Shown here: positions 51,990 through 61,250 of the stretch, piece by piece
How positions within the stretch are numbered: the stretch's first letter is position 1
How the letters are laid out: each line of letters begins with the position of its first letter
Program-made: the position numbers and the translations under genes
Assembly (NCBI GenBank): GCA_963630635.1
Contig: CAVGOA010000005.1
Coordinates: forward strand, 8,468-72,467
DNA length: 64,000 nt
Direction of reading: 5' to 3'
DNA from: Paratractidigestivibacter sp963630635
GTDB lineage: Bacteria > Actinomycetota > Coriobacteriia > Coriobacteriales > Atopobiaceae
The notes under the pieces: model-generated
The model's database searches: none
What the model was told of the DNA's origin: nothing
Seen by the model: the letters and a program-made list of their open reading frames with translations, nothing else

Positions 51990-52127
51990 ATGCGCGACTT
52001 TTCGCGGTTTAAAATTGACTTTGCCGAGTAGCCAAGGCTTTGGCGGCGACATTTGCCCAGTTGGCAGCAGCGCCAAATGGGCAATCTACTTGCCGTGATC
52101 AGATTTAAACCGCGAAAAGTCGCGCAT
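51990..52127. repeat. Long intergenic inverted repeat, copy C (perfect 24-bp stem)
   Basis: The 24-base arms at 51990-52013 and 52104-52127 are exact inverted copies; the left arm begins ATGCGCGACTTTTCGCGG. The 90-base spacer has TTTGCCGAGTAGCCA (52020-52034), TTTGCCCAGTTGGC and TGGGCAATCTACTTGCCG. Motifs and spacing match copies A and B although the stem does not. Confidence 0.85.
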
Positions 52128-52144
52128 GGTGATTTGAGGGGTGA

Positions 52145-52178
52145 GGCAGGGCGAGTTGCGACCGCAACTCGCCCTGCC
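52145..52178 (+). terminator. Perfect 15-bp hairpin after copy C
   Basis: GGCAGGGCGAGTTGC (52145-52159) pairs with GCAACTCGCCCTGCC (52164-52178) over a GACC tetraloop. No T run follows. It may be a bidirectional or factor-assisted terminator for the RpiR gene. Confidence 0.6.
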
Positions 52179-52501
52179 GTCGACCGTTCGCGGGGATTTT
52201 GACAGTCCGTTTGCCCGATTTTTGTTAAAACGCTTCAATTTTGCAGGGAAAAGATTTTCGCCGCATGTAGAAGGCAATAAACGCTTTGAAATATGATAAA
52301 TAGCGCAGAAAAATCCGCGTTTTTGACTACCGTTTACCGCTCATTTTGACCTCTCTGCGGAAAGATTTTTCCAAATCGCGTAAACGTACGGTAAAACCTT
52401 TCCTAACAAACGAAACCGCAGAGGCGCATTAAGCCGTCACCGGGAAAGACGGCAGCGACTCGTAGGGGGTTTCGCCCACAGAAAGGGAAGGAAGGTAAGG
52501 A

Positions 52502-55500
52502 ATGAAGAAGAAGTCCGTTATGACTACGCGTCGCGGCATGGTCGCTCTGACCCTGTCCGCCGGCACCGGTCTCGTGGGCATGCACAAGGTGGCCGACACC
52601 TGGCGCACTTCAATCGACTCTGCTTTGGGCACCACCAGCGCCCAGCAGACCTCCGACGACAAGTTTGTCTCGGATTACGCCACGACCGACGAGCTGATCG
52701 CTCAGCACGAGGCTCTTGGTCGCCGCGCTGGTCAGGAGGGCACCGTCCTGGTCAAGAACGAGGCCAAGGCCCTGCCTTTGTCCGCGTCTCCCAAGGTCAC
52801 CCTGTTTGGCGTGGGCGGCTACTACCCGCTGCAGGGCGGCAACATGGGTTCTATGTGCACCACCGACAAAGCCATCGACTTCGTGACTGCCCTTGACGAG
52901 GCGGGCGTCCAGCTCAACCCCACCATGAAGTCGGTTTACGAGACCCTGGGTGCCGTCGAGTCTGGCCGCAGCGCCAACCGCTTCACCGGCGCCGAGATCA
53001 TCAACTACAAGTATCGCCCCGCCGGCTTCACCACCCCTTACGTCCCCAGCGAGCCCTCGCCCGACATCTACGGCATGGAGGGCGGCAACAGCGACTACGC
53101 GAGCAGCTTCTCTGGCTACAACGACGCCGCCATCGTGGTCTTCTCCCGTCCTGGCTCCGAGGGCAGCGACTACTACCCCGGCGAGAAGGGCATCGACACC
53201 ACCGCGACCGGTGCCAGCAGCCCGCTTGGCCTCACCACCAACGAGCGCGCCCTGCTCAACCTTGCCGAGGAGAACTTCGACAAGGTCATCGTCGTGATCA
53301 ACAGTGGCACCGTCATGGAGCTCGAGGAGCTCAAGCAGGACAGCAAGGTTTCTGCCATCCTCTTTGTTGGCCTGCCCGGCGCCTACGGCTTCCGTGGCGT
53401 GGTCGACGTGCTGCTGGGCGAGGTTTCCCCCTCTGGCCGCCTGTCCGACACCGTGGCCGTCGACCCCGCGATGGCTCCCGCCGCGCAGAACTTTGGCGAA
53501 ATCCAGCTTACTGATACGAGCGCCCTGGTATTCCCCGACACCCTCATGACCGGCCTCAAGGTCGAGAGCGCTGGCGACACCTTTGGCGGCGGCGGCTCCA
53601 CCTCTTCCACTGCCTACGTCATCGAGGCCGAGGGCATCTACACCGGCTATAAGTACTACGAGACCCGCTACTTCGACTCCATCAAGGGTCAGGGCAACGC
53701 CACCGGCGCGGCCGGCGTGTCCAAGGGCGGCTCTATCTGGGATTACGAGAATGAGGTCACCTATCCCTTTGGCTACGGCCTGTCCTACACCAGCTTCACC
53801 CAGACTCTGGACTCCGTTGAGGTCAACACTGCCGATCGCACCCTCACCGCATCTGTGACTGTGACCAACACCGGCTCGGTTGCCGGCAAGTCCGTCGTCC
53901 AGCTCTACGTGAGCGTCCCCTACACCGACTACGACAAGGCCAACGCCGTCGAGAAGTCCGCGATCCAGCTCATCGACTTTGGCAAGACCGCCGAGCTGGC
54001 CGCCGGTGCAGACGAGCAGATCAAGTTCACCGTCGACCTTCAGAACCTGGCCAGCTGGGACTCCAGCGCCAAGAGCGGCAAGGGCGGCTGGATCCTGGAC
54101 GGCGGCACCTACTACGTGACTGTGGCCGATAATGCCCACGAGGCCACCAATAACGTGCTGGTTGCGCAGGGTGCCGCGGTTGCCGGCAGCGCCGACGCCG
54201 TCAAGGCCGTCGAGATCGGCACCGAGGGCAAGGTCGACGAGGACACCCTCGCCCGTTCCAAGAGCACCGACGTCGAGGTCGTGAACCAGCTGGCCGACGC
54301 CGACGTCAACTACTACCTGCCCGGCTACATGACCCCGCTGTCCCGTAGCGACTGGAACGGCACCTTCCCGCGCACCTACGATGACCTGACCCTTGGTGGC
54401 GACAAGCTCGACGAGTGGGTCAAGAACCTCATGAACGAGGTCTACCAGATCACCGAGAACGGCTCTATTGAAAACGAGAAGGGCTCGGGCGGCTCGCTCA
54501 AGCTCTCTGACCTGGCCGGCAGCGACGACATCAACGACCCGCGCTGGGAGCAGTTGGTCGAGCAGATCCCCTTGGACGAGCTTATCGCCAAGGTGACCAA
54601 GGGCGGCAGCCAGTCCGACGCCATCCCCGAGATCGACAGCCCCGTTGTCTACCAAAACGACGGCCCCAACGGCTTCTCGGGCACCATCGGCGCCCGCGGC
54701 CTTCACGCCGACGACGCCAACGCCGGCTATGCCATGGGCACCATGTGCACCGAGACCATGCTGGGCTGCGCCTTCTCTAAGGACCTTGCCAGCGAGTGGG
54801 GCAAGCTCATGGGCAACGACGGCCTGTGGAGCGGCAACTACCTGATCTGGGCCGCGGCCATCAACGTGCACCGCTGCGCCTTCAACGGCCGTAATTTCGA
54901 GTACTACTCCGAGGACCCTGTGCTCTCCAGCGGCCTTGGTGCCGCCACCGTGGCCGGCGCCAACCAGTACGGCGTGATCGTGGCTCCCAAGCACTTTGCC
55001 TTCAACGACCAGGAGACCCAGCGCTCTGGCGTTGCCCCCTACATGACCGAGCAGCGTGCCCGCGAGGGAGAGCTGCGCGCCTTCCAGGCGTCCGTCGAGG
55101 ACGCCGGCGCCCTGGGCGTCATGACCTCCTTTGGCCGCATTGGCGCCACCCCGGTCAACGGTTCTTGGGGCCTGCTGCGCGAGATTCTGCGCAACGAGTG
55201 GGGCTTCAAGGGTATTCTCTCCACCGACATGGCCAACAACGCCGGCTACTTCCGCGCCGAGATGTGCCTCTACGGCGGCATCACGATGATCGCCGACTTC
55301 TCGACCGGCGAGACTATGGAAGAGGTCCTGGCAAGCTGGCCCTACCTCACTGAGGCCCTTGTCGCAAAGGACGCTACCCTGGTCAACTACCTGCGTCAGA
55401 ACATGATTTACCAGCTCTACGCCTTCTCGCAGAGCGCCACGCAAAACATCAAGACCGTCTCGGTTACCCCGTGGTGGGAGACGGTCCTCAACGGCGCCAC

Positions 55501-55612
55501 GATCGCCGGATTTGGACTTGCAGCCGTCTTTGGTGGCCTGTACGCGGCCGAGGCTGTCAAGCAGTCGAAGGAAGAGGGGGCCGTTGCCGGCTCCGCTAAG
55601 GAGGAGAACTAA
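52502..55612 (+). CDS. Membrane-anchored GH3 glycosidase with swapped domain order (third copy)
   Basis: A 1036-residue paralogue of the enzymes at 35.5 and 39.5 kb. A twin-arginine-like N-terminus (TTRRGMVALTLSAG) gives an export signal or anchor, and a C-terminal membrane helix lies at about 1000-1020 (GATIAGFGLAAVFGGLYAAE). Domain order is GH3 C-terminal domain (QEGTVLVKNEAKALPL, GEVSPSGRLSDT), fibronectin-III-like domain (YPFGYGLSYTSFTQ) and catalytic barrel, with APKHFAFNDQETQRSG and predicted nucleophile D909 in GILSTDMANN. The stop codon overlaps the next start. It is likely the surface enzyme of the rhamnoside/glucoside cluster. Confidence 0.9.
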   Translation: MKKKSVMTTRRGMVALTLSAGTGLVGMHKVADTWRTSIDSALGTTSAQQTSDDKFVSDYATTDELIAQHEALGRRAGQEGTVLVKNEAKALPLSASPKVTLFGVGGYYPLQGGNMGSMCTTDKAIDFVTALDEAGVQLNPTMKSVYETLGAVESGRSANRFTGAEIINYKYRPAGFTTPYVPSEPSPDIYGMEGGNSDYASSFSGYNDAAIVVFSRPGSEGSDYYPGEKGIDTTATGASSPLGLTTNERALLNLAEENFDKVIVVINSGTVMELEELKQDSKVSAILFVGLPGAYGFRGVVDVLLGEVSPSGRLSDTVAVDPAMAPAAQNFGEIQLTDTSALVFPDTLMTGLKVESAGDTFGGGGSTSSTAYVIEAEGIYTGYKYYETRYFDSIKGQGNATGAAGVSKGGSIWDYENEVTYPFGYGLSYTSFTQTLDSVEVNTADRTLTASVTVTNTGSVAGKSVVQLYVSVPYTDYDKANAVEKSAIQLIDFGKTAELAAGADEQIKFTVDLQNLASWDSSAKSGKGGWILDGGTYYVTVADNAHEATNNVLVAQGAAVAGSADAVKAVEIGTEGKVDEDTLARSKSTDVEVVNQLADADVNYYLPGYMTPLSRSDWNGTFPRTYDDLTLGGDKLDEWVKNLMNEVYQITENGSIENEKGSGGSLKLSDLAGSDDINDPRWEQLVEQIPLDELIAKVTKGGSQSDAIPEIDSPVVYQNDGPNGFSGTIGARGLHADDANAGYAMGTMCTETMLGCAFSKDLASEWGKLMGNDGLWSGNYLIWAAAINVHRCAFNGRNFEYYSEDPVLSSGLGAATVAGANQYGVIVAPKHFAFNDQETQRSGVAPYMTEQRAREGELRAFQASVEDAGALGVMTSFGRIGATPVNGSWGLLREILRNEWGFKGILSTDMANNAGYFRAEMCLYGGITMIADFSTGETMEEVLASWPYLTEALVAKDATLVNYLRQNMIYQLYAFSQSATQNIKTVSVTPWWETVLNGATIAGFGLAAVFGGLYAAEAVKQSKEEGAVAGSAKEEN

Positions 55613-56061
55613 TGAGCAACCAGAAGGGTCAGACCGCCGGTCTTGTCATGTTTGGCATCACCGCCGTGGCTGAGGTCGCCACGCTTGTCCTCTATGTTCT
55701 CAACGCCAACCAGGCCTACTACCAGGACATGAACGGCATGATCGCCGGTCTTGTCGCGGGCGCCCTGGTGTGCACGCTGGCTGGCTTTGCCCTGGTCCAG
55801 GGCCAGGACAACAAGGCCATGGGAATTGTCTCGGACATCTTGCGCGTCGCCGCGCCCGCGCTTTTGTTCTACGCGGCCTCGGTCTTTGTGAACGCCCGCG
55901 CGCAGTCTTTGGGCCAGATCTTTGGTTCTAACCTCGAGCTGGGCAACGAGTCGGCCTTTATCGCCGGCAACCAGGCTATCGTGACCATCGTGCTCTTCTT
56001 GGTTGCTTGGCTGGTCTCGGTTGTGGCCGCGTTCTTCAAGCTTGGCAAGAGGGCGATCTAA
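55612..56061 (+). CDS. Small four-TM membrane protein coupled to GH3
   Basis: A 149-residue hydrophobic protein with four predicted helices at about 10-28, 42-62, 70-90 and 118-140. The loop between the third and fourth (VNARAQSLGQIFGSNLELGNE) is likely extracytoplasmic. It has no motif I recognise. Its ATG shares a base with the GH3 stop (TAATG), and AAGGAGGAG sits upstream within the GH3 end, so synthesis of the two is tightly coupled. It might assist membrane insertion or stability of the anchored GH3, but this is a guess from coupling. Confidence 0.78.
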   Translation: MSNQKGQTAGLVMFGITAVAEVATLVLYVLNANQAYYQDMNGMIAGLVAGALVCTLAGFALVQGQDNKAMGIVSDILRVAAPALLFYAASVFVNARAQSLGQIFGSNLELGNESAFIAGNQAIVTIVLFLVAWLVSVVAAFFKLGKRAI

Positions 56062-56145
56062 GGCAGCACCGGGTTGCCTAAAAGCGATGGCCCGGGCGTG
56101 ACGAGCGCCAGCAGGCCAGCGTAAACTCAATAGCTGCTAGAAGGT

Positions 56146-56175
56146 GGGCCCGGGGAGTTCCTCGGGCCCGCTTTT
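56146..56175 (+). terminator. Terminator/attenuator directly before the GH78 gene
   Basis: GGGCCCGGGGA (56146-56156) pairs with TCCTCGGGCCC (56159-56169), one mismatch, a tight loop and then CTTTT. It ends just 17 bases before the GH78 start codon, so it may limit readthrough from the GH3 gene. Confidence 0.65.
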
Positions 56176-56191
56176 CCCAAAGGAGAATTCA

Positions 56192-58756
56192 ATGCTTACC
56201 ATTACCCGATTTGCGGTCGAGGGGCTTGAGTCCGGCTGCGTGACCGACGAGCGCCACCCGCGTTTTGACTTTGCCGTGGCAAGTGACTGCGCAGGCGCCG
56301 CTGTGGTCGCAGCCACCGTTACGGTAAATGAGCACCAGGTAGACCTGGGTGCCACGCAGGCCGCGCGCTACGACGGCCCGGCGCTGGCGGCCCGCACCGT
56401 GTACCCCGCGCACCTGATTGTGACCGACGACGCTGGCCAGAAGGCCGAGGCCGATCTTACCTTTGAGACCGGCCTTCTGGGCGCCTCTTTTGATGCCCAG
56501 TGGATCAGCGACCCGGCCTACAGCTTTACCGAGAAGGGCACGTCTCCTGTGCCCATGGTCTTTCGCAAGCAGATCGAGCTGGCCGGCCCCGTTGCCAGTG
56601 CGCGCATCTATGCCACCGCGATGGGCGTCTTTGAGCTGGACCTCAACGGCAAAAAGGTGGGCGACGAGATGTTTGCTCCCGGTTTCACCTCGTACAAGAC
56701 CCACCTGCAGTACGCGACCTACGACGTGACCGATCAGCTTGCCGAGAAGAACGAGCTGGTAGCGACCGTTGCCGGCGGCTGGGCCGTGGGCGCCTTTGTC
56801 TATACGCGCGTGAACCGCGTCTCGGCCGACCGCCAGGCCCTGTTGCTGCAGCTGTGCGTGACCTACCAGGACGGCACCACGCAGACCTTTGGGACCGATG
56901 ACAGCTGGGAGGTCTGCGAAGACGGCCCCGTGCGCTTTGCCGAGTTCTACGACGGCGAGGTCTACGACGCCCGTGTTGACCTGGGCGGCGTTGCGTGGCG
57001 CCATGCCGCGCGCGAGCAGCTGCGCGTCTCGCCGGAGCTTTCGGCCGCGCTGGGCAACCCTGTGCGCCTGCACGCGCCGATGGAGCCCGTGAGCGTCACG
57101 CACGTTGGCGACGAGCTGATATACGACTTTGGCCAGAACTTTGCCGGCGTCGTGGAGTTTGATCTTATCGGCGCCGTGCAAGGCCAGGTCATCCGCGTGC
57201 GCCACGCCGAGATCCTAAAGCCCGATGGCACCCTTAACACCGATTTTCTCCGCACCGCAAAGGCCGAGCTGGTCTACACTGCCCGCGAAGGCGACCAGAC
57301 CTACCGCCCGCGCATGACCTACATGGGCTTCCGTTACGTGAGCGTCACCGGCGCCAACGAAGACGCGATTAACGTCCGCGCGTACCCGGTCTTCTCGGAT
57401 GTGCGCGAGACGGGCTCTTTCGAGTGCTCGAACGAGCAGGTCAACCGCCTGCAGCAAAACATCCAGTGGTCTTCTCGCTCTAACTTTGTCGATATCCCCA
57501 CCGATTGCCCCCAGCGAGACGAGCGTATGGGTTGGACCGGCGACATTGCCGTCTTTGCGCCCACTGCCTGCTACAACTTTGACATGGGTCGCTTCCTTCG
57601 CAAGTGGCTGCGCGACGTGCGCGCCGAGCAGCTGCGCGGCGGCGGCATTCCCAACACGGTGCCCGCCGGCGGCTTTAGCTTCCCGGCCACGATGCCCTCG
57701 ATGGCCATCGACTTTTGGGGCGACGCTTGCGTGCTGGTGCCGTGGGCGCTCTACCGCGCCGAGGGCGACGTCGAGGTCCTGCGCGAGAACTACGACATGA
57801 TGCGCCGCTACGTGGACGCGTGCCGTTTTTGGGCCGGCTTTGGCCTGGGTAAGTACCGCTACATCTGGCACACGCCCGCTACGCTGCACTTTGGTGACTG
57901 GGTTGCCCCCGACGTGCCCAAGATGAGCCAATGGCAGGCCCGCAGCAAGTGGACCTCCACGGCCAGCCTGCAGCACACCAGCTCGCTGGTATCCCAGATT
58001 GCCCGCATCCTGGGCAAGGACGACGACGCCGAGCGCTACGGCACCCTGGCCTCGCGCGTCTCGGCTGCCTACGAGGACGTCTTTACCGATGGCGCGGGCA
58101 AGCTCAAAAACGAGTTCCAGACCGCCTACGTGCTGCCCATTCACTTTGGCATGCTGCGCGAGAAGAACCAGCCGGCTGCCGTGGACAACCTGGTCAAGCT
58201 GGTGGAGAAGGGCGACTACTGCATTGGCACCGGCTTCCCGGGCACGCCCTACATCCTGTTTGCCTTGGCAGATAACGGCCGCGCCGACGTGGCGTATAAG
58301 ATGCTGCTCAACACCAAGTGCCCCTCGTGGCTCTACGAGGTGGCCCAGGGCGCGACCACCATTTGGGAGCGCTGGGACGGCCTGGACGAGAATGGCCAGT
58401 GCCCCATTGGCGACGACGGTACCGACATGATGATTTCCTACAACCACTACGCGAGCGGCGCCATCGGCGACTTCCTGTACACGCGCGTGGCCGGCATCGA
58501 GGCTGTTGAGCCGGGGTATCGCCGCGTGCGCGTGGCACCCGTGCTGGGCGGCGGCTTGACCTGGGCGCGCGGTAGTGTCCAGACGGTCCTGGGCCGCGTT
58601 GCGTCTTCTTGGAAGATCGCGGACGGCCAGTTTGAGATCGAGGTCGAAGTGCCCGTGGGTGCCACCTGCGAGCTGGTGTTGCCCGACGGCAGCACGCAGG
58701 AGTTGGCGAGCGGAACACATCGTGCGACCTGCACTTTATTGAACAAGGAGGCGTAG
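56192..58756 (+). CDS. GH78 alpha-L-rhamnosidase-like enzyme
   Basis: An 854-residue cytoplasmic glycosidase without signal peptide. The N-terminal beta-sandwich domains include AQWISDPAY and RIYATAMGVFELDLNGKKVGDE, then the carbohydrate-binding-like region with LIYDFGQNFAGVVEF. The alpha/alpha barrel has the GH78 hallmarks FVDIPTDCPQRDERMGWTGDI and FGDWVAPD, and WLYEVAQGATTIWERWDG near the end. The acids in DERMGW and the glutamate in TTIWERWDG are the usual catalytic candidates. I chose the ATG at 56192 with AAAGGAG upstream. It would remove rhamnose from imported rhamnosides; the GH2 gene follows after a single base. Confidence 0.92.
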   Translation: MLTITRFAVEGLESGCVTDERHPRFDFAVASDCAGAAVVAATVTVNEHQVDLGATQAARYDGPALAARTVYPAHLIVTDDAGQKAEADLTFETGLLGASFDAQWISDPAYSFTEKGTSPVPMVFRKQIELAGPVASARIYATAMGVFELDLNGKKVGDEMFAPGFTSYKTHLQYATYDVTDQLAEKNELVATVAGGWAVGAFVYTRVNRVSADRQALLLQLCVTYQDGTTQTFGTDDSWEVCEDGPVRFAEFYDGEVYDARVDLGGVAWRHAAREQLRVSPELSAALGNPVRLHAPMEPVSVTHVGDELIYDFGQNFAGVVEFDLIGAVQGQVIRVRHAEILKPDGTLNTDFLRTAKAELVYTAREGDQTYRPRMTYMGFRYVSVTGANEDAINVRAYPVFSDVRETGSFECSNEQVNRLQQNIQWSSRSNFVDIPTDCPQRDERMGWTGDIAVFAPTACYNFDMGRFLRKWLRDVRAEQLRGGGIPNTVPAGGFSFPATMPSMAIDFWGDACVLVPWALYRAEGDVEVLRENYDMMRRYVDACRFWAGFGLGKYRYIWHTPATLHFGDWVAPDVPKMSQWQARSKWTSTASLQHTSSLVSQIARILGKDDDAERYGTLASRVSAAYEDVFTDGAGKLKNEFQTAYVLPIHFGMLREKNQPAAVDNLVKLVEKGDYCIGTGFPGTPYILFALADNGRADVAYKMLLNTKCPSWLYEVAQGATTIWERWDGLDENGQCPIGDDGTDMMISYNHYASGAIGDFLYTRVAGIEAVEPGYRRVRVAPVLGGGLTWARGSVQTVLGRVASSWKIADGQFEIEVEVPVGATCELVLPDGSTQELASGTHRATCTLLNKEA

Positions 58757-58757
58757 C

Positions 58758-61232
58758 GTGAAGGGTATTTCGTTTAACGACGGGTGGGCGTACCGGCACC
58801 TGGTTGAGGGCGAGGAGACGGGCGCGGCGGGCGACGTCGCGACTGCCGAGCCCTGGCAGCCCGTCGAGCTGCCGCACGACGCCATGATCTATGAGCCGCG
58901 CGACGAGCGCGCCCCCAGCGCCCACAACAGCGGCTGGTTTGTTGGCCGCGACTACGAGTACGTGCGCGACTACACCCTGCCCGCCGAGTACGCCGGCCAG
59001 TCGGTCATCCTCGAGTTCGAGGGTGTCTATCACCTGGCCGAGGTCTACGTCGACGGCCAAAAGGTGGCCGAGCGCCCCTACGGCTACACCAACTTCTACG
59101 TCGACCTAAGTGATCTTCTCGCCGCCGACGTGCCTTCCCAGATCCGCGTGGTGGCCAAAAATTCTGATCAGCCCAACAGCCGTTGGTACTCGGGCGCGGG
59201 CATCTATCGGCCCGTGACCCTGTGGGTGGGTCCGCGTACCCACATCGAGCGCGACGGCGTGTGCGTGCGCACCCTTGCGGCCGGGGTCGGCGCGGGCGCG
59301 ACGCCCCGCGTGGCCGTGGACATCCAGGCAACCGGTGCTGGCCAGGCCGTGGTCGAGCTTGTCTCGCTTGATGGCGAGAAGACCTTGGCGGCCGGCGAGG
59401 TGGCGGTGGGCCCGGACGGCCGCGCTACCCTGGAGCTTGACGTGCCCGGCGCGCCCCTGTGGTCGCCGGACGATCCGCAGCTCTACCTGTGCCGCGTTGC
59501 CTTGACGGCGGCCGATGGAGGCGAGCGCGACGAGGCCCAGGCCACCTTTGGCATCCGCACCCTGGAGTGGGGCGACAACGGTCTTCTGCTCAACGGCGAG
59601 CGTGTGATCTTGAAGGGCGCCTGCATCCACCACGACAACGGCATCCTGGGCGCCTGCGCCTGGGCCGACGCCATCGAGCGCAAGGTCTTTCTCATGCGTC
59701 GACAGGGCTACAACGCGCTGCGCAGCGCACATAACCCCTGCTCGCGCGCACTTCTCGACGCCTGCGACCGCTTGGGCGTCCTGGTGATGGACGAGTACAT
59801 CGACCACTGGTACATCCACAAGACCCAGCACGACTACGTGGATTACTTTGACCAGTGGTGGCGTCAGGACCTGGCAGATATGGTGGCCAAGGACAAGGCC
59901 CACCCCTGCGTGGTGGCGTACTCCACCGGCAACGAGGTGAGCGAGACGGCCGAGGACCGCGGCATCAAGCTGGCCGGTCAGATGACCAACCTGCTGCACG
60001 ATCTTGACCCCACGCGCCCGGTGACCTGCGGCGTCAACATCTTCTTTAACTTCTTGAGCTCGGTGGGCTTTGGCCAGTACTCCGACGAGAAGGCCGCCCG
60101 CGAGGCTGCCGAGGCCGCTCAGCGCGAGCAAGGCGACCGCCCCGTCAAGCATCGCGCCGTGGGCAGCGAGTTCTTCAACAACCTGGCCGGCATCCTGGGC
60201 GCGGGCTTCATGAAGCGCGGTGCCACGCTGCCCTTCTGCGACTGGGTGACTCGCGACGCCTACGCGGCCATGGACATGGCCGGCTACAACTACGGAGTCG
60301 ACCGCTACGAGCACGACCTGCGCGCGTACCCGCACCGCTTGATCTTAGGCTCCGAGACGTTTTGCTCGGACGCCTGGCGCTTTACCCAACTTGCCGAGAA
60401 GAACCCGCGCCTGGTAGGCGACTTTGTGTGGGCCGGCATGGATTATTTGGGTGAAGCGAGCGTGGGCTCGTGGGAGTACGCCGATTACGCCCCGCGCCAG
60501 CTGCAGTTTGGCTGGCTGACGGCCGGGTCTGGCCGCGTGGACCTTACGGGCAAGCCGCTTGGTGAGGCCCTGTACACCCGCGTGGCCCTTGGCGGCGAGT
60601 CGGGCCCCTACGTGGCCGTTTGCCCCGTTAACCACACCGGCGAGAAGCACTCGCCCAGCGCTTGGAAGATGTCGAACGCCATGGACTCTTGGGCCTGGGA
60701 GGGCTGCGAGGGCCGCGTGGCCAACGTCGAGGTCTATGCCCGCGCGGCCAGCGTGGCGCTGATCTTGAACGGGCACGAGGTTGCCCGCCGCAACATGCGC
60801 GGCGACGTGATCGCGCGCATGAGCTGCAAGTGGCAGCCGGGCCGCCTGGAGGCCGTGGCTTTTGACGCGGCCGGTGCCGAGATCGGGCGCCGCGAGCTTG
60901 TCTCGGCGTCTGGCCCTGCGCGTCTGGTGGCTGAGCCAGAGTACATTGGCACCCACGATGACCTGGTCTTTATTCGCGTACGCTATGCCGATGAGGCTGG
61001 AACCACCCTGCCGCTTTCGCGCGGTATGCTGCAGGCCCAGGCTAACGGCTGCCGTCTTCTGGGCTTTGGCTGCGCCGCTCCGTACAACCCCGGCAGCTTT
61101 GTGACCGGCCAAACCGACACCTACTACGGCGAGGCGTTGGCCGTCGTCAAACTCGACAAGGCCGCCGGCACCGAGGCCCGTCTCACCGTCACCGACGGCA
61201 CCCTTTCGACCACCGTCACCCTGGGGGCATAG
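58758..61232 (+). CDS. GH2 glycosidase (beta-galactosidase/glucuronidase family)
   Basis: An 824-residue cytoplasmic enzyme. The sugar-binding domain starts with SFNDGWAYRHLVEG and includes EFEGVYHLAEVYVDGQKV; an immunoglobulin-like domain is in the middle. The barrel has predicted acid/base E393 in YSTGNEVSET and nucleophile E533 in LGSETFCSD. A C-terminal beta domain of about 220 residues follows, as in GH2 proteins with DUF4982. The GTG start lies one base after the GH78 stop, with AAGGAGG upstream, so both are cotranslated. Substrate could be galactoside, glucuronide or another beta-glycoside. Confidence 0.9.
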   Translation: MKGISFNDGWAYRHLVEGEETGAAGDVATAEPWQPVELPHDAMIYEPRDERAPSAHNSGWFVGRDYEYVRDYTLPAEYAGQSVILEFEGVYHLAEVYVDGQKVAERPYGYTNFYVDLSDLLAADVPSQIRVVAKNSDQPNSRWYSGAGIYRPVTLWVGPRTHIERDGVCVRTLAAGVGAGATPRVAVDIQATGAGQAVVELVSLDGEKTLAAGEVAVGPDGRATLELDVPGAPLWSPDDPQLYLCRVALTAADGGERDEAQATFGIRTLEWGDNGLLLNGERVILKGACIHHDNGILGACAWADAIERKVFLMRRQGYNALRSAHNPCSRALLDACDRLGVLVMDEYIDHWYIHKTQHDYVDYFDQWWRQDLADMVAKDKAHPCVVAYSTGNEVSETAEDRGIKLAGQMTNLLHDLDPTRPVTCGVNIFFNFLSSVGFGQYSDEKAAREAAEAAQREQGDRPVKHRAVGSEFFNNLAGILGAGFMKRGATLPFCDWVTRDAYAAMDMAGYNYGVDRYEHDLRAYPHRLILGSETFCSDAWRFTQLAEKNPRLVGDFVWAGMDYLGEASVGSWEYADYAPRQLQFGWLTAGSGRVDLTGKPLGEALYTRVALGGESGPYVAVCPVNHTGEKHSPSAWKMSNAMDSWAWEGCEGRVANVEVYARAASVALILNGHEVARRNMRGDVIARMSCKWQPGRLEAVAFDAAGAEIGRRELVSASGPARLVAEPEYIGTHDDLVFIRVRYADEAGTTLPLSRGMLQAQANGCRLLGFGCAAPYNPGSFVTGQTDTYYGEALAVVKLDKAAGTEARLTVTDGTLSTTVTLGA

Positions 61233-61250
61233 CGGCTCCCACCCTTCTTT

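Larger units (their letters stand above)
51969..52501. other. Long intergenic region upstream of the third GH3 gene
   Basis: This 533-base gap has no credible gene. It contains inverted-repeat copy C (51990-52127), a perfect 15-bp hairpin (52145-52178) and then about 240 A/T-rich bases. In those are TTGACA at 52199-52204, two related palindromes (GGAAAAGATTTTC at 52247-52259 and GGAAAGATTTTTCC at 52359-52372) and AAACGCTT words near 52227 and 52281. TTTACCG and CGGTAAA near 52334 and 52389 are an inverted pair. These look like operators for RpiR or another regulator. AAGGAAGG-type purines precede the ATG. Confidence 0.5.
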
